From Raineyella sp964402325 (GTDB lineage Bacteria > Actinomycetota > Actinomycetes > Propionibacteriales > Propionibacteriaceae), in assembly GCA_964402325.1 (NCBI GenBank), contig CAYOBI010000004.1, positions 15,202 to 79,201 on the forward strand: 64,000 nt of DNA, read 5' to 3'. Made by a program: the position numbers and the translations under genes. This document shows positions 6,513 through 16,503 of the stretch, piece by piece. How positions within the stretch are numbered: the first letter of the stretch is position 1; every line of letters starts with the position of its first letter. The notes under the pieces are model-generated. The model did not search any database, was not told the DNA's origin, and saw only the letters and a list, made by a program, of their open reading frames with translations.

Positions 6513-8630
6513 TCAGGAAGCCCGACCGGCCTCCTGCTCGGGATCTGCGTCGGCGGCCAATCGCTGGAGCGCCCGCACGGCCACGTCGGAGTCCCTGGTG
6601 GTCCACATCGGCGGCAACGACGCACGCAGGAAACTGCCGTACCGGGCGGTGACGATCCGGGGGTCGAGCAGCGCCACCATGCCCCGATCCGTCGTACGGC
6701 GGATCAGCCGGCCGGCTCCCTGGGCCAGCAGCAGCGCGGCATGGGTCGCGGCGACCGCCATGAACCCGTTGCCGCCGTGCTGCTCGACCTCCTGCTGACG
6801 CGCCTGCATCAGCGGTTCGTCGGGACGCGGGAACGGGATCTTGTCGATGATGACCAGCCGGCAGGTATCGCCGGGGACGTCGACCCCCTGCCACAGCGAC
6901 AGGGTGCCGAACAGGCTGGTCCGAGGCTCGGAGACGAAGCGCCGGGTCAGCTCGGCGAGGTGGGCGTCGCCCTGGAGCAGGACCTCCATCGCCGGGAGTT
7001 CCTGGCGGACATGTTCGGCAGCGGCCTGGGCCGCCCGCTGGGAGGAGAACAGCCCGAGGGTGTGCCCGTCCGCCGCCCAGACCAGCTGGGCGATCTCGGC
7101 GAGCACCGCCGGGTCCGTGCCGTCCCGGCCGGGACGGGGCAGGTCACGGGCCAGGTAGAGGATCCCCTGCCTGCTGTAGTCGAACGGCGATCCGACGTCG
7201 AGGGCCCGCCACGGCAGCACCCCCTCCATCGCCGCGGTGAAGCCGGCCCCCATCACCTCGTCGGCGGACGGCCCGCGGTCGCCGGCAGGCTCGTGGCCGT
7301 CGACCTGCTCGGCAGCCCGCAGCCCGAAGGATCCGGCCACCTTGGTGAAGCCACCGCCGACCTTCAGGGTCGCCGAGGTGAAGACGACCGTACGGTCGGA
7401 CAGGATCGACCCGCGCATCAGCCCTGCGACGGACAGCGGCGCCGCGCGCAGTTCCCGCCCCGACCGGTCCCGGTCGATCACCCAGACGACGTCGCCGTCC
7501 GAGGGAGTCGCCATCCGGTCGGCGACCTCGAAGACCTCCTGCAGCGCTGCCTGGGCCTGGCGTCGGTCGTTGCTGTCGGAGTCCTTGCCGTCCCGGCCCT
7601 TGCCGAGCTGGGAGATGCCCTCGCGGGAGAGATCACGGACCTGGCCGAGCGCCGTCGTCAGCGCCGACTCGCCCGGCTCGACCCGGGCGAGGTCGGCCGC
7701 GTCGAGCGCGGTCCCGAGCACTTCCCCGGCGTCCATCAGGTCGAGTGCGGTGTCGTCGTCCATCCACGCCATCGCCCGCTTGGCGACGCGCTCGACGATC
7801 TGGGGGCTCAGCTCGGCGGAGGCGGCCCCGGTCACCCGGGCGACCAGCTCGTGGGCCTCGTCGATGACCACCGCGGAGTGTTCCGGCAGCACCGAGCCCT
7901 CCTGCATCGCGTCGATCGCGAGCAGTGCGTGGTTGGTCACCACCAGGTCGGCGGCCCTGGCCCGCTCCCGGGACTTCTCCACGAAGCACTCCCCGCCGAA
8001 CGGGCAGCGCTGCGCCCCCAGGCACTCCCGGGACGAGATCGACACCTGGGACCAGCCGCGGGCGGTGTGCGTGGGGGCCTCGTCCCGGTCCGCGAGCCCG
8101 TCCCGCTCGGCCTGTTCCTCGGCCCACTCACGCAGCGCCAGCACCTCGGCCCCCAGCACGGAAACCTCGTCGGCCCCGGACTCCCGGATCTGTTCGACGA
8201 CGTCGGCGCCACCGAAGAGGCCCTGTTGTTCTGCCGGCCCGTTCTCGCGGACCCGCAGCAGGCAGGCGTAGTTCGTCCGCCCCTTCAGGACCGCGGACCG
8301 CACCCGCTTGCCGGCCACCTGCTCCATCGCCGCGAGGGCGTGGGGGATGTCACTGTCGGCGAGCTGCGCCTGCAGCGCCAGCGTGGCGGTGGCGATCACG
8401 ACCCGGTCGTCCGGGTGCGCCGCGAGGTGTGCCAACACCGGCGCCAGGTAGCCCAACGACTTGCCGGTGCCCGTCCCGGCCTGCACCAGCAGGTGCTCCC
8501 GCCCGTCCAGGGTCCGGGCGATCGCCTGGGCCATCGCCTGCTGCCCAGGACGCGGGCTGCCCCCGATCTCGCCGACGGCCGCCTCGAGCAGGGCATCGGC
8601 GGTCACCGGGGGCAGTTTCTGGGAGGGCAC
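6513..8630 (-). CDS. dinG: DinG-family ATP-dependent helicase (XPD-like)
   Basis: 705 residues from a GTG start. Walker A AGTGTGKS at 51-58, DEAH box (VIDEAHELV) near 257, and four cysteines of an XPD-type iron-sulfur cluster (one in NYACLL near 124, then ECLGAQRC and ECFVEK at about 203-214). Such superfamily 2 helicases unwind DNA 5'-3' and resolve R-loops or D-loops. The C-terminal helicase core contains SLWQGVDVPGD and QGAGRLIRR. It is convergent with lexA; no LexA box was found upstream, so SOS control is not evident despite the family name. Confidence 0.9.
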   Translation of the reverse strand: MPSQKLPPVTADALLEAAVGEIGGSPRPGQQAMAQAIARTLDGREHLLVQAGTGTGKSLGYLAPVLAHLAAHPDDRVVIATATLALQAQLADSDIPHALAAMEQVAGKRVRSAVLKGRTNYACLLRVRENGPAEQQGLFGGADVVEQIRESGADEVSVLGAEVLALREWAEEQAERDGLADRDEAPTHTARGWSQVSISSRECLGAQRCPFGGECFVEKSRERARAADLVVTNHALLAIDAMQEGSVLPEHSAVVIDEAHELVARVTGAASAELSPQIVERVAKRAMAWMDDDTALDLMDAGEVLGTALDAADLARVEPGESALTTALGQVRDLSREGISQLGKGRDGKDSDSNDRRQAQAALQEVFEVADRMATPSDGDVVWVIDRDRSGRELRAAPLSVAGLMRGSILSDRTVVFTSATLKVGGGFTKVAGSFGLRAAEQVDGHEPAGDRGPSADEVMGAGFTAAMEGVLPWRALDVGSPFDYSRQGILYLARDLPRPGRDGTDPAVLAEIAQLVWAADGHTLGLFSSQRAAQAAAEHVRQELPAMEVLLQGDAHLAELTRRFVSEPRTSLFGTLSLWQGVDVPGDTCRLVIIDKIPFPRPDEPLMQARQQEVEQHGGNGFMAVAATHAALLLAQGAGRLIRRTTDRGMVALLDPRIVTARYGSFLRASLPPMWTTRDSDVAVRALQRLAADADPEQEAGRAS

Positions 8631-8725
8631 CCGTCAACACTAGACGCTGTCCCGGCCCTTCCCCACCCGGCGCACGCCGGGCGCCGGGCACCGTCCGGGC
8701 CCAGGACACGGCCACGGGCGGACGG

Positions 8726-10536
8726 TCAGGCCTCCAGGTAGGGCCTGAACTCCCCTGCCAGGTCGGCATGCACCAGCGCCACGATCCGGGTGCCCTCGGG
8801 GGTGAACTCCTGGGTGACGAACTCCCCGTGCTGGTGCACCTTGTCGAGCAGGTCACCGCGCGAGTAAGGCACCAGAGCTCGCACCTCGACCTCGGGCCGC
8901 GGCAGGGCAGCCTCGATCGCCGCCCGGATCTCCTCGACGCCGACTCCGGTGCGGGCCGAGCAGAACATCGCCGAGGGGAAGGCCGACGCCAGCTCCAGCC
9001 GGGTGGTCGCGTCGACCAGATCCATCTTGTTGAAGACCATCAGCTCGGGCAGGTCGGTCGCCTCGATCTCGCCGAGGACCTGGCGGACGGCGTCCACCTG
9101 TCCGGCCGGATCCGGGTCGGCGCCGTCGACGACGTGGACCAGCAAGTCCGCCTGGGCCGACTCCTCCAGCGTGGACCGGAAGGCCTCGACCAGCTCGGTG
9201 GGCAGGTGCCGGACGAACCCGACCGTGTCGGTCAGGGTGTAGACGCGTCCGTCCCCGGCCTCGGCCCGGCGGGTGGTGGGGTCCAGGGTGGCGAACAGGG
9301 CGTCCTCGACCAGCACCCCAGCGCCGGTCAGCCGGTTCAGCAGGGACGACTTGCCGGCGTTGGTGTACCCGACGATCGCCACCGAGGGGATCCGGTGACG
9401 GTGCCGCTCGGCGCGCTTCGTCTCCCGGGTGACGTCCATGTCGCGCAGCTTGCGACGCAGGATCGCGATCCGGGTGTTGATCCGGCGCCGGTCGGTCTCG
9501 ATCTTCGTCTCACCGGGGCCACGGCCGCCGATGCCCGCGCCGCCGGCGGCCTGACCACCGGCCTGACGGGACAGATTGCCGCCCCAACCACGCAGGCGCT
9601 GCTTGCGGTACTGCAGCTGGGCCAGCTCGACCTGGGCCTTGCCCTCCGCGCTGCGGGCGTGCTGGGCGAAGATGTCGAGGATCAGGATCGTACGGTCGAC
9701 GACCTTGACCTTGATCTCGTCCTCCAGGTTGCGCAACTGGGAAGCGGACAGCTCGCCGTCGCAGATCACCGTGTCGGCGCCGGTGGCCTGGACCACCTCG
9801 CGGACCTCGACGACCTTGCCGCGGCCGATGTAGGTCGCCGGATCCGGCTGCTTGCGCCTCTGGATGAGGCCCTCCAGGACCTCCGAGCCGGCCGTCTCGG
9901 CGAGCAGCTTGAGCTCGGCCATCGCGTTGTCGGCGTCGGCCTGGCTGCCGGTGGTCCAGACGCTGACGAGCACGACACGCTCCAGGCGCAGCTGGCGGTA
10001 CTCGACCTCGGTGATGTCCTGCAGGTCGGTGCGGATACCAGCCACCCGGCGCAGCGACAGGCGCTCGGCCAGCTCGAGCTGGTCACCGTCGTACGCCTCG
10101 GGGTCCTCGCCTTCGATCCCGACGAAGTCCTCGGTCACCAGGGTCGGCCCGAGGTCGTCCTCCTCCTCGGCGACGTCGTACGGTGCCTCGTCGGGGGAAG
10201 CGGTGACCTCGTCGGCGAACTGCTCGTCGGCCGCGTCGTCGCGGGGGGTCCCGTCGGGGTGCAGGCGTCGGGCGCGGATCAGGGCCGCGCGTCCACGCGT
10301 GGGCCAGTACTCGTCCTGCGGGTCTGNNNNNNNNNNNNNNNNNNNNNNNNNNNNNNNNNNNNNNNNNNNNNNNNNNNNNNNNNNNNNNNNNNNNNNNNNN
10401 NNNNNNNNNNNNNNNNNNNNNNNNNNGCGCGGATCAGGGCCGCGCGTCCACGCGTGGGCCAGTACTCGTCCTGCGGGTCTGCCGGACCGGGTCCGGCGGG
10501 AGTGATGGCGATGGTTCCTCCTCGGGTGTCCGTCAC
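8726..10536 (-). CDS. hflX: Ribosome-associated GTPase HflX, interrupted by an assembly gap
   Basis: HflX is a ribosome-binding GTPase that splits stalled 70S ribosomes. The protein has the N-terminal HflX domain (TYIGRGKVVEV), a GGRGPGETKIETDRR linker and a G domain with GYTNAGKSSLL (G1), DPTTR and DTVGF (G3) and NKMD (G4). The coding sequence crosses 100 N at 10327-10426. The 55 bp on both sides are identical; collapsing them gives a continuous frame of 551 codons from the GTG at 10536 (MTDTRGGTIAITPAG), so the gene is probably intact. The N-terminus is acidic and variable. Confidence 0.93.
10327..10426. other. Assembly gap of 100 N inside hflX, 55-bp duplicated flanks
   Basis: Bases 10272-10326 equal 10427-10481. 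Removing one copy and the N restores the hflX frame exactly (155 bases removed), which supports the interpretation as overlapping contig ends. Confidence 0.93.
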
Positions 10537-10596
10537 CCAGTGTAGGAGGTGGGACCCACACCGCGGGGCTTCCGGGCCGGCGTCAGGCGACCGGGG

Positions 10597-11475
10597 TCAG
10601 GCGAGGTCGGGGATCACGATCGATCCCCGGTAGACCAACCGGGCGGGGCCGGTCAGGGTCGCCATCACGGGTGCGTCCGCGGAGGCCCGGCTGAGCCCGA
10701 CGACCACCACGCCACCGGGTACGTCCACCCGGATCCGGCGCTCCTCGGACCCGATCCCGAGCCCCATCCGGGCGGCACTGGCGGCGGCCACCGCGACCGT
10801 CCCGGTGCCGCAGGACTCGGTCTCCCCCACACCACGCTCGTAGACCCGCATCCCGACGTGACCCTCGTCGATGATCCGGACGAACTCCGCGTTGACACCG
10901 TGCGGGAACTCCCCCAGCGGCCAGGTCGGCTGGCGGGTCAGGTCGAGGATGCCGATGTCGTCGGTGAAGGACACGGCGTGCGGGTTGCCCACGTCGACAG
11001 GTTGGGCGTCCCAGGTCTGCGGTCCGTGCCCGTCGTCGGCCACGGTGATCGGCACGGTCGGCGCGAGTGACCCCTCGTGCAACCGGACCGGCCCCATCCC
11101 GACCCGGACGCGTTCGTCCGGGAGGAGGACCGCCTGTCGGGTGCCGGCGCGGGTGCCGATCTCGACCTCACGGTCGTTGACCAAGCCGGATTCGTACAGG
11201 TAGCGGACGAAGACCCGCACCCCGTTGCCACACATCTCGGCCACCGACCCGTCGGCGTTGCGGTAGTCCATGAACCAGATGTCGGGGTCGCCGTCCCACT
11301 CCGCGATGTGCTTGCCCCGCACCGCCCGCAGCAGCCCGTCGGCGCCGACGCCACCCCGCCGGTCGCAGAGGAACCGGACCTCCACCGGGTCGAGGTCCAG
11401 CATCCCCGCCTGGTCGGTGAAGACCACGAAGTCGTTGCGGGTGCCGTGTCCCTTGGCGAAGGTGATGTCACGCAT
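10597..11475 (-). CDS. dapF: Diaminopimelate epimerase
   Basis: About 292 residues starting MRDITFAKGHGTRNDF. It converts LL- to meso-diaminopimelate for lysine and peptidoglycan synthesis. Both catalytic cysteines are in the expected motifs, MCGNGVR and ESCGTGT. Two more ATGs lie upstream at 11484 and 11487; the latter overlaps the miaA stop, indicating translational coupling, but homologues usually begin at the chosen MRD. Confidence 0.95.
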   Translation of the reverse strand: MRDITFAKGHGTRNDFVVFTDQAGMLDLDPVEVRFLCDRRGGVGADGLLRAVRGKHIAEWDGDPDIWFMDYRNADGSVAEMCGNGVRVFVRYLYESGLVNDREVEIGTRAGTRQAVLLPDERVRVGMGPVRLHEGSLAPTVPITVADDGHGPQTWDAQPVDVGNPHAVSFTDDIGILDLTRQPTWPLGEFPHGVNAEFVRIIDEGHVGMRVYERGVGETESCGTGTVAVAAASAARMGLGIGSEERRIRVDVPGGVVVVGLSRASADAPVMATLTGPARLVYRGSIVIPDLA

Positions 11476-11483
11476 GGCGACCA

Positions 11484-12500
11484 TCATTCCACGGCGGGCG
11501 AGGCCTCGGCCGTGTCCGGCCCGGCCGCCGCGGAAGCGAGCCGGGCCAGCGGTCCGGCCAGGAGTGCCTCGGCCAGTTCGTCCGCCGGTCGGGTCGCGTC
11601 GACCCAGATGATCCGGTCGTCGCGGCGGAACCAGCCCAATTGCTTGCGGGCGAACCGGCGGGTCCGGGTGACGGTGGCCTCCTTGGCGGTCGCCTCGTCG
11701 ATCGTGCCCGCGAGGAACTCCAGCACCTGCCGGTAGCCGAGGGCCCGGCAGGCCGTACGTCCACGGCGCAGCCCCCGGCCCTCGAGCCGGCGCACCTCGT
11801 CGACGAACCCGTCCGCCCACATCCGGTCCACCCGCTCGGCGATCCGTGCGTCCAGCACGTCGCGCTCGAGCGAGAGGCCGATCTGCACCACGTCCGCCAG
11901 GGCGTAGCGGTGCTGGGGCAACGTGGACACGTAGTGCCCGGTCAGCTCGATCACCTCGAGCGCCCGGATGACGCGACGCTCGTTGTTCGGCTCGATGCCC
12001 GCCGCGGCGGCCGGATCGAGCGCCTGCAGCCGCTGGTACATCGCCGCCACACCGTCCCGGCCCGACTCCGCCTCCAGCCGGGCGCGGACGACCGGATCGG
12101 TGCCGGGGAACTCGAACTCGTCGACGATCGCCCGGATGTAGAGCGACGACCCGCCGACCAGCAGCGGCACGACGCCACGGCCGCGGCAGTCGGCGATGGC
12201 CTCGCGGGCCAGCTGCTGGAAGTCCGCCACGGTGGCGGTCCGGTCGATGTCCCAGACGTCGACCAGGTGGTGTCGGACGGCCGTACGCTCCGCCACGCTC
12301 GGCTTGGCCGTCCCGATGTCCATCCCCCGGTAGACCAGCATCGAGTCCGCGTTGACGATCTCGGCCGGCTGCCCGGCCGCGGCCGTCCGGCGGGCGAGCG
12401 CGATCGCCAGCGCCGTCTTGCCGGAGGCGGTCGGGCCGATCACGGCGACTACGGGGAGGGGGGTGGCTGGCACCGTCCCAGCTTGCCCCAACCGGTCCAC
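11484..12500 (-). CDS. miaA: tRNA dimethylallyltransferase
   Basis: 338 residues from GTG. P-loop GPTASGKT at 22-29, then NADSMLVYRGMDIGTAKPS, typical of MiaA, which adds the isopentenyl group to A37 of tRNAs reading U-starting codons. The substrate for the following MiaB step is thereby made, and miaB lies just upstream. Its stop overlaps the possible first ATG of dapF. A C-terminal extension (about residues 315-338, Ala/Pro-rich) is not typical of the catalytic core. Confidence 0.95.
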   Translation of the reverse strand: MDRLGQAGTVPATPLPVVAVIGPTASGKTALAIALARRTAAAGQPAEIVNADSMLVYRGMDIGTAKPSVAERTAVRHHLVDVWDIDRTATVADFQQLAREAIADCRGRGVVPLLVGGSSLYIRAIVDEFEFPGTDPVVRARLEAESGRDGVAAMYQRLQALDPAAAAGIEPNNERRVIRALEVIELTGHYVSTLPQHRYALADVVQIGLSLERDVLDARIAERVDRMWADGFVDEVRRLEGRGLRRGRTACRALGYRQVLEFLAGTIDEATAKEATVTRTRRFARKQLGWFRRDDRIIWVDATRPADELAEALLAGPLARLASAAAGPDTAEASPAVE

Positions 12501-12747
12501 GAGTGCGACCCGGCCGGTTCGCGCTGGTGACCGCCGGGCGGCGGTTACGGCCGGATGACGGGGAGGGACGCGGAGGTGAAGAAGCGCTCCCCGGCCGTTA
12601 CGACACCGTGAAGTCCCTTCCGTGCCGGGTCAGCGTCGCCTGTACTGGATCAAAGCCCCCCGCAGACCGGCCCCCGGGCACCGGCCGCCGACCTGCGGAC
12701 CTCGGCCGAGACGCCGCCAGACGTCCGGTGCACGAAAGGACACTGCC

Positions 12748-12924
12748 ATGGATCCCGTGAACATCATCGGCACCAGCCTCCTCGGTCTCGTCGTCCTCGA
12801 ACTGGTGGTCGACTCCGTACGCACCTGGTTCCAGAACCGCGATCGCGCCCCGCGGCGCGCCCCTCAGGACCGTCTGACCGGGATCCCCAGTTGGACACTG
12901 GTCGGCCGCACCGACCCGTTCTGA
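12748..12924 (+). CDS. Small single-span membrane protein (hypothetical)
   Basis: 58 residues, start MDPVNIIGTSLLGLVVLELV, with GAAAGGA seven bases ahead of the ATG. One hydrophobic segment (about 5-22) is followed by a charged tail. The last 61 bp overlap the 3' end of convergent miaB, so either this ORF or the unusual C-terminal tail of MiaB is constrained by the other. Not recognised as a known family. Confidence 0.5.
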   Translation: MDPVNIIGTSLLGLVVLELVVDSVRTWFQNRDRAPRRAPQDRLTGIPSWTLVGRTDPF

Positions 12925-14459
12925 TCCGACCCGCCCCGGTCCGCTGCCCCGATCACCGGCAGCAGGCCCCCGGTGGAGGTCGACGGACCCGCCACCGGGC
13001 CCTGCTGCCGGGCCTGCCAGGCGTCACCACCACGGGTGCGCCGCAACCCGGTGATGCCGGCGTCGGCGTTCAGGTGGTGCGGCGCCGCGTACGTGATGAC
13101 CGCCTCGGCGATGTCACCCGGCCGCGGCCGCAGGGCCGGATCGTCGGGGACCGCCACGTGGACCAGACGATTGTCCCGGGTCCGACCCGACATCCGGCGC
13201 GTGTCGGGGTCCTTCTTGCCCTCGCCGTCGGCGAACATCACCTCGACCCGCTGCCCGACCAGGGCGCGGTTCTCCTCCCAGGCGATCTCGTTCACCAGGT
13301 CGACCAACCGCTGGTAGCGGGCGTGCTTGACCTCGTCCGGGACCTGGTCGGGCATCGTGGCCGCCGGCGTGCCGGGACGGATCGAGTAGAGGAAGGTGAA
13401 GGCGGCGCTGAAGCGGGCCCGCCGGACCACCTCCAGCGTCTGCTCGAAGTCCTCGTCGGTCTCCCCCGGGAAGCCGACGATGATGTCGGTGGTGATCGCG
13501 GCGTGCGGCATCGCCGCCCGGACCCGGTCGAGGATGCCGAGGAACCGCTCCGACCGGTACGAGCGCCGCATCCGACGCAGCACGTCGTCCGATCCGGACT
13601 GCAGCGGCATGTGCAACTGGGGCATCACGTTCGGGGTCTCGGCCATCGCGGCGATCACGTCGTCGGTGAAGTCCTTCGGGTGCGGGCTGGTGAACCGCAC
13701 CCGCTCGAGCCCCTCGACCTCGCCGCAGGCGCGCAGCAGCGAGGCGAAGGCCTGCCGGTCCCCGTGCGGCCGGAGGTCGCCGGGCTGCTGCTCACCGAAC
13801 CATCCGGTGCCGTACGCGTTGACGTTCTGGCCCAGCAGGGTGACCTCCTGGACGCCCTGGTCGACCAGGGTGCGGATCTCCCGCAACACGTCACCGGGCC
13901 GCCGGTCGGTCTCCTTGCCGCGCAGCGAGGGGACGATGCAGAACGTGCAGGTGTTGTTGCACCCGACGCTGATCGAGACCCACGCCGAGTAGGCGGAGTC
14001 GCGGCGGGTGGGCAGGTCGGACGGGAAGGTCTCCAGGGCCTCCTTGATCTCGACCTGCGCCTCCTGCGCGATCCGGGCACGCTCCAGCAGCACCGGCAGC
14101 GAGCCGAGGTTGTTGGTGCCGAAGACGACGTCGACCCAGGGGGCCCGCCGGACGATGACGTCACGGTCCTTCTGGGCCATGCAGCCGCCGACCGCCACCT
14201 GCATGCCGGGGCGCTCGGCCTTGACCGAGGCGATGTGCCCGAGGTTGCCGTACAGCCGGTTGTCGGCGTTCTCGCGCACGGCGCAGGTGTTGAACACCAC
14301 CACGTCCGCCTCGGTGCCCTCCGCGGCGGGTGCGTACCCCGCGTCGTCGAGCAGGCCGGCGATCCGCTCCGAGTCATGGACGTTCATCTGGCAGCCGTAC
14401 GTCCGCACCTCGTAGGTGCGCGGCACGGGCGGCTGGGCGGTGGCGGTGGTCTCGTTCAT
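12864..14459 (-). CDS. miaB: tRNA-2-methylthio-N6-dimethylallyladenosine synthase MiaB
   Basis: 531 residues. The N-terminal MTTase domain holds cysteines in YGCQMN, NTCAVREN and GGCMAQKD, and the radical SAM triad is CNNTCTFC; a TRAM domain is at the C-terminal end of the core. It adds a methylthio group to i6A37 made by MiaA. The start at 14459 is used; an in-frame GTG at 14471 is an alternative. About 60 extra residues beyond the TRAM domain overlap the convergent small ORF. Confidence 0.95.
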   Translation of the reverse strand: MNETTATAQPPVPRTYEVRTYGCQMNVHDSERIAGLLDDAGYAPAAEGTEADVVVFNTCAVRENADNRLYGNLGHIASVKAERPGMQVAVGGCMAQKDRDVIVRRAPWVDVVFGTNNLGSLPVLLERARIAQEAQVEIKEALETFPSDLPTRRDSAYSAWVSISVGCNNTCTFCIVPSLRGKETDRRPGDVLREIRTLVDQGVQEVTLLGQNVNAYGTGWFGEQQPGDLRPHGDRQAFASLLRACGEVEGLERVRFTSPHPKDFTDDVIAAMAETPNVMPQLHMPLQSGSDDVLRRMRRSYRSERFLGILDRVRAAMPHAAITTDIIVGFPGETDEDFEQTLEVVRRARFSAAFTFLYSIRPGTPAATMPDQVPDEVKHARYQRLVDLVNEIAWEENRALVGQRVEVMFADGEGKKDPDTRRMSGRTRDNRLVHVAVPDDPALRPRPGDIAEAVITYAAPHHLNADAGITGLRRTRGGDAWQARQQGPVAGPSTSTGGLLPVIGAADRGGSDQNGSVRPTSVQLGIPVRRS

Positions 14460-14649
14460 GGCGGGGGCCACTCTACAGGAGCACCTCCACTACCACATCC
14501 GCCCGACAGTGCGGCTCCCGCCCGGCCGGGACACCGCAGCACGCGGGAAGCACGTTCGGGACAGCGCCCTGTGACAGCCGTGAAACAATCTCGGAGGCCG
14601 GGCCGCGTCAGTCCTGTGCAATCGGCCCGGTGGGCCATATCGTGCGTTC

Positions 14650-15435
14650 ATGACATCGATCCACCCCGAGGACACCGGACCGCTGGTCCATCAGGTCGGC
14701 GAACCGATCGTCGTCCTGCAGGAGGTCAACAAGCACTTCGGTGAACTGCACGTCCTGCGTGACATCAGCCTGTCGGTGGCGAAGGGCGAGGTGGTGGTCG
14801 TCCTCGGCCCCTCCGGCTCGGGCAAGTCGACACTGATCCGGACGATCAACCGGCTCGAGACGATCGACTCGGGCACGATCAGCATCGACGGACGCCGGCT
14901 CCCGTCAGAGGGCAAGCAGCTGGCCCAACTACGCGCCGAGGTCGGCATGGTCTTCCAGTCGTTCAACCTGTTCGCCCACCGGACGATCCTGGAGAACGTC
15001 ACCCTCGGGCCGATGAAGGTGCGCAGGACCTCCAGGGCGTCGGCGGAGTCCGAGGCGATGGCGCTGCTCAAGCGGGTCGGCGTCGCAGACCAGGCGAAGA
15101 AGTACCCGGCCCAGCTGTCCGGCGGCCAGCAGCAGCGCGTGGCGATCGCCCGCGCGCTGGCGATGAAGCCCAAGGTGATGCTTTTCGACGAGCCGACGTC
15201 CGCCCTGGACCCGGAGATGGTCCAGGAGGTCCTCGACGTGATGGTCAACCTGGCCGCCCAGGGGATGACGATGATCGTCGTCACGCACGAGATGGGCTTC
15301 GCCCGCAAGGCCGCCAACCGGGTGGTCTTCATGTCCGACGGCCAGATCGTCGAGCAGGGTGATCCGAAAGCCTTCTTCACCGCCCCCAAGAGCGACCGGG
15401 CCCGCGACTTCCTGTCCAAGATCCTCCCGCACTGA
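14650..15435 (+). CDS. gluA: Glutamate-type amino acid ABC transporter, ATPase
   Basis: 261 residues. Walker A GPSGSGKS (53-60), signature LSGGQQQR, Walker B VMLFDEPTS and H-loop VVTHEMGF. It powers a polar amino acid importer encoded with the next three genes. No clear Shine-Dalgarno precedes the ATG; a CATATC/TATCGT hexamer lies about 8-10 bases upstream, so a leaderless transcript is possible. Confidence 0.93.
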   Translation: MTSIHPEDTGPLVHQVGEPIVVLQEVNKHFGELHVLRDISLSVAKGEVVVVLGPSGSGKSTLIRTINRLETIDSGTISIDGRRLPSEGKQLAQLRAEVGMVFQSFNLFAHRTILENVTLGPMKVRRTSRASAESEAMALLKRVGVADQAKKYPAQLSGGQQQRVAIARALAMKPKVMLFDEPTSALDPEMVQEVLDVMVNLAAQGMTMIVVTHEMGFARKAANRVVFMSDGQIVEQGDPKAFFTAPKSDRARDFLSKILPH

Positions 15436-15521
15436 ACCTTCCGACCCCACCCTCCGCGTACGGCTCGCGTACGCACCAGACCCCGGGCGGCCACGCCCGG
15501 ACCAACCGAAAGGAACGCCTG

Positions 15522-16364
15522 ATGCAGTATCGCAAGATCGGCCTCACCATCGGCGCGGCCGTCACGAGCCTTGCGCTGTCCGCCTGCGTGGCGGGCGGCT
15601 CCGGCGGCTCGTCCTCGTCGACCGGCGGCGCGAGCGGCACCATCACGATCGGCATCAAGTACGACCAGCCCGGCCTCGGCCAGCAGGTCGGCAGCGAGTA
15701 CAAGGGCTTCGACGTCGACGTCGCCAAGTACGTCGCCAAGGAACTCGGCTACGGCGAGAGCCAGATCAAGTTCATGGAGGCGCCCTCGGCCCAGCGCGAG
15801 ACGCTGATCCAGTCCGGCCAGGTGCAGCTCGTCTTCGCGACGTACTCGATCACCGACGCCCGCAAGGAGAAGGTCGACTTCGCCGGGCCCTACTTCATCG
15901 CCGGCCAGGACATCCTGGTGCAGTCCTCACGGACCGACATCAACGGGCCGGCCGACCTGAAGGGCCACAAGCTCTGCTCGGTCGTCGGCTCGACCTCGGC
16001 CAAGAAGATCAAGGACCAGTACCCGGAGGTGCAGCTCCAGGAGGTCGACACCTACTCGAAGTGCGCGGAGGCCGTGGCGGCCGGTTCGATGGACGCCATG
16101 ACCACCGACGACATCATCCTCGCCGGCTACGCGGCGCAGGACCAGTACAAGGGCAAGCTGAAGGTGATCGGCAAGCCGTTCACCCAGGAGCGCTACGGCG
16201 TCGGCCTCAAGAAGGGCGACACCGCACTCCAGACCAAGGTCAACGACGCCTTGACCAAGATGATCAGCGACGGTTCCTGGCAGAAGGCCCTCGACGCCAA
16301 CGTCGGCGCCTCGGGCTACACGCCGAACAAGGACCTCAACCCGCCGAAGCCCGGCACCGCCTAG
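15522..16364 (+). CDS. gluB: Glutamate-type ABC transporter, substrate-binding lipoprotein
   Basis: 280 residues. The signal peptide ends in lipobox LSAC with C22 as lipidation site, followed by a Gly/Ser linker and an SBP_bac_3 domain (GFDVDVAKYVAKELGY; ATYSITDARKEKVDFAGPYF). It captures an acidic or polar amino acid outside the membrane. AAAGGA lies nine bases before the ATG. Two strong hairpins separate it from the permease genes. Confidence 0.93.
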   Translation: MQYRKIGLTIGAAVTSLALSACVAGGSGGSSSSTGGASGTITIGIKYDQPGLGQQVGSEYKGFDVDVAKYVAKELGYGESQIKFMEAPSAQRETLIQSGQVQLVFATYSITDARKEKVDFAGPYFIAGQDILVQSSRTDINGPADLKGHKLCSVVGSTSAKKIKDQYPEVQLQEVDTYSKCAEAVAAGSMDAMTTDDIILAGYAAQDQYKGKLKVIGKPFTQERYGVGLKKGDTALQTKVNDALTKMISDGSWQKALDANVGASGYTPNKDLNPPKPGTA

Positions 16365-16372
16365 TCCGACGG

Positions 16373-16441
16373 CACGGGTGGGATGCGTCCGCGCGCGTCC
16401 CACCCGTGGTGCCCGGTCCCCCCGCAGGGTCCGGGCACCAC
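16373..16441 (+). promoter_or_regulatory. Two adjoining hairpins between gluB and gluC
   Basis: Hairpin 1: CACGGGTGGGA (16373-16383) pairs with TCCCACCCGTG (16398-16408). Hairpin 2: GTGGTGCCCGG (16406-16416) pairs with CCGGGCACCAC (16431-16441). Both stems are perfect, 11 bp each, and they share GTG at 16406-16408. No T-tract follows. Likely role is 3' end protection or partial termination that makes the binding protein more abundant than the permeases. Confidence 0.6.
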
Positions 16442-16503
16442 GACCGGCGCGGACGCGACCCCGGGCGCATCCCGGGCACCCTCGATCCTGGAGGTGATCC
16501 ACC

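Noticed and set aside
5603..8630. LexA control of dinG
   Set aside because: No box-like sequence was found in the region upstream of its start (about 8631-8725).
8726..10561. hflX as a frameshifted pseudogene with a duplicated N-terminal segment
   Set aside because: The duplicated 55 bp flank a 100-N gap; collapsing them restores the frame exactly, so the damage is in the assembly.
12891..14744. Plus-strand frame of 617 codons opposite miaB
   Set aside because: Antisense shadow; miaB has all its cysteine motifs and the reverse frame has none.
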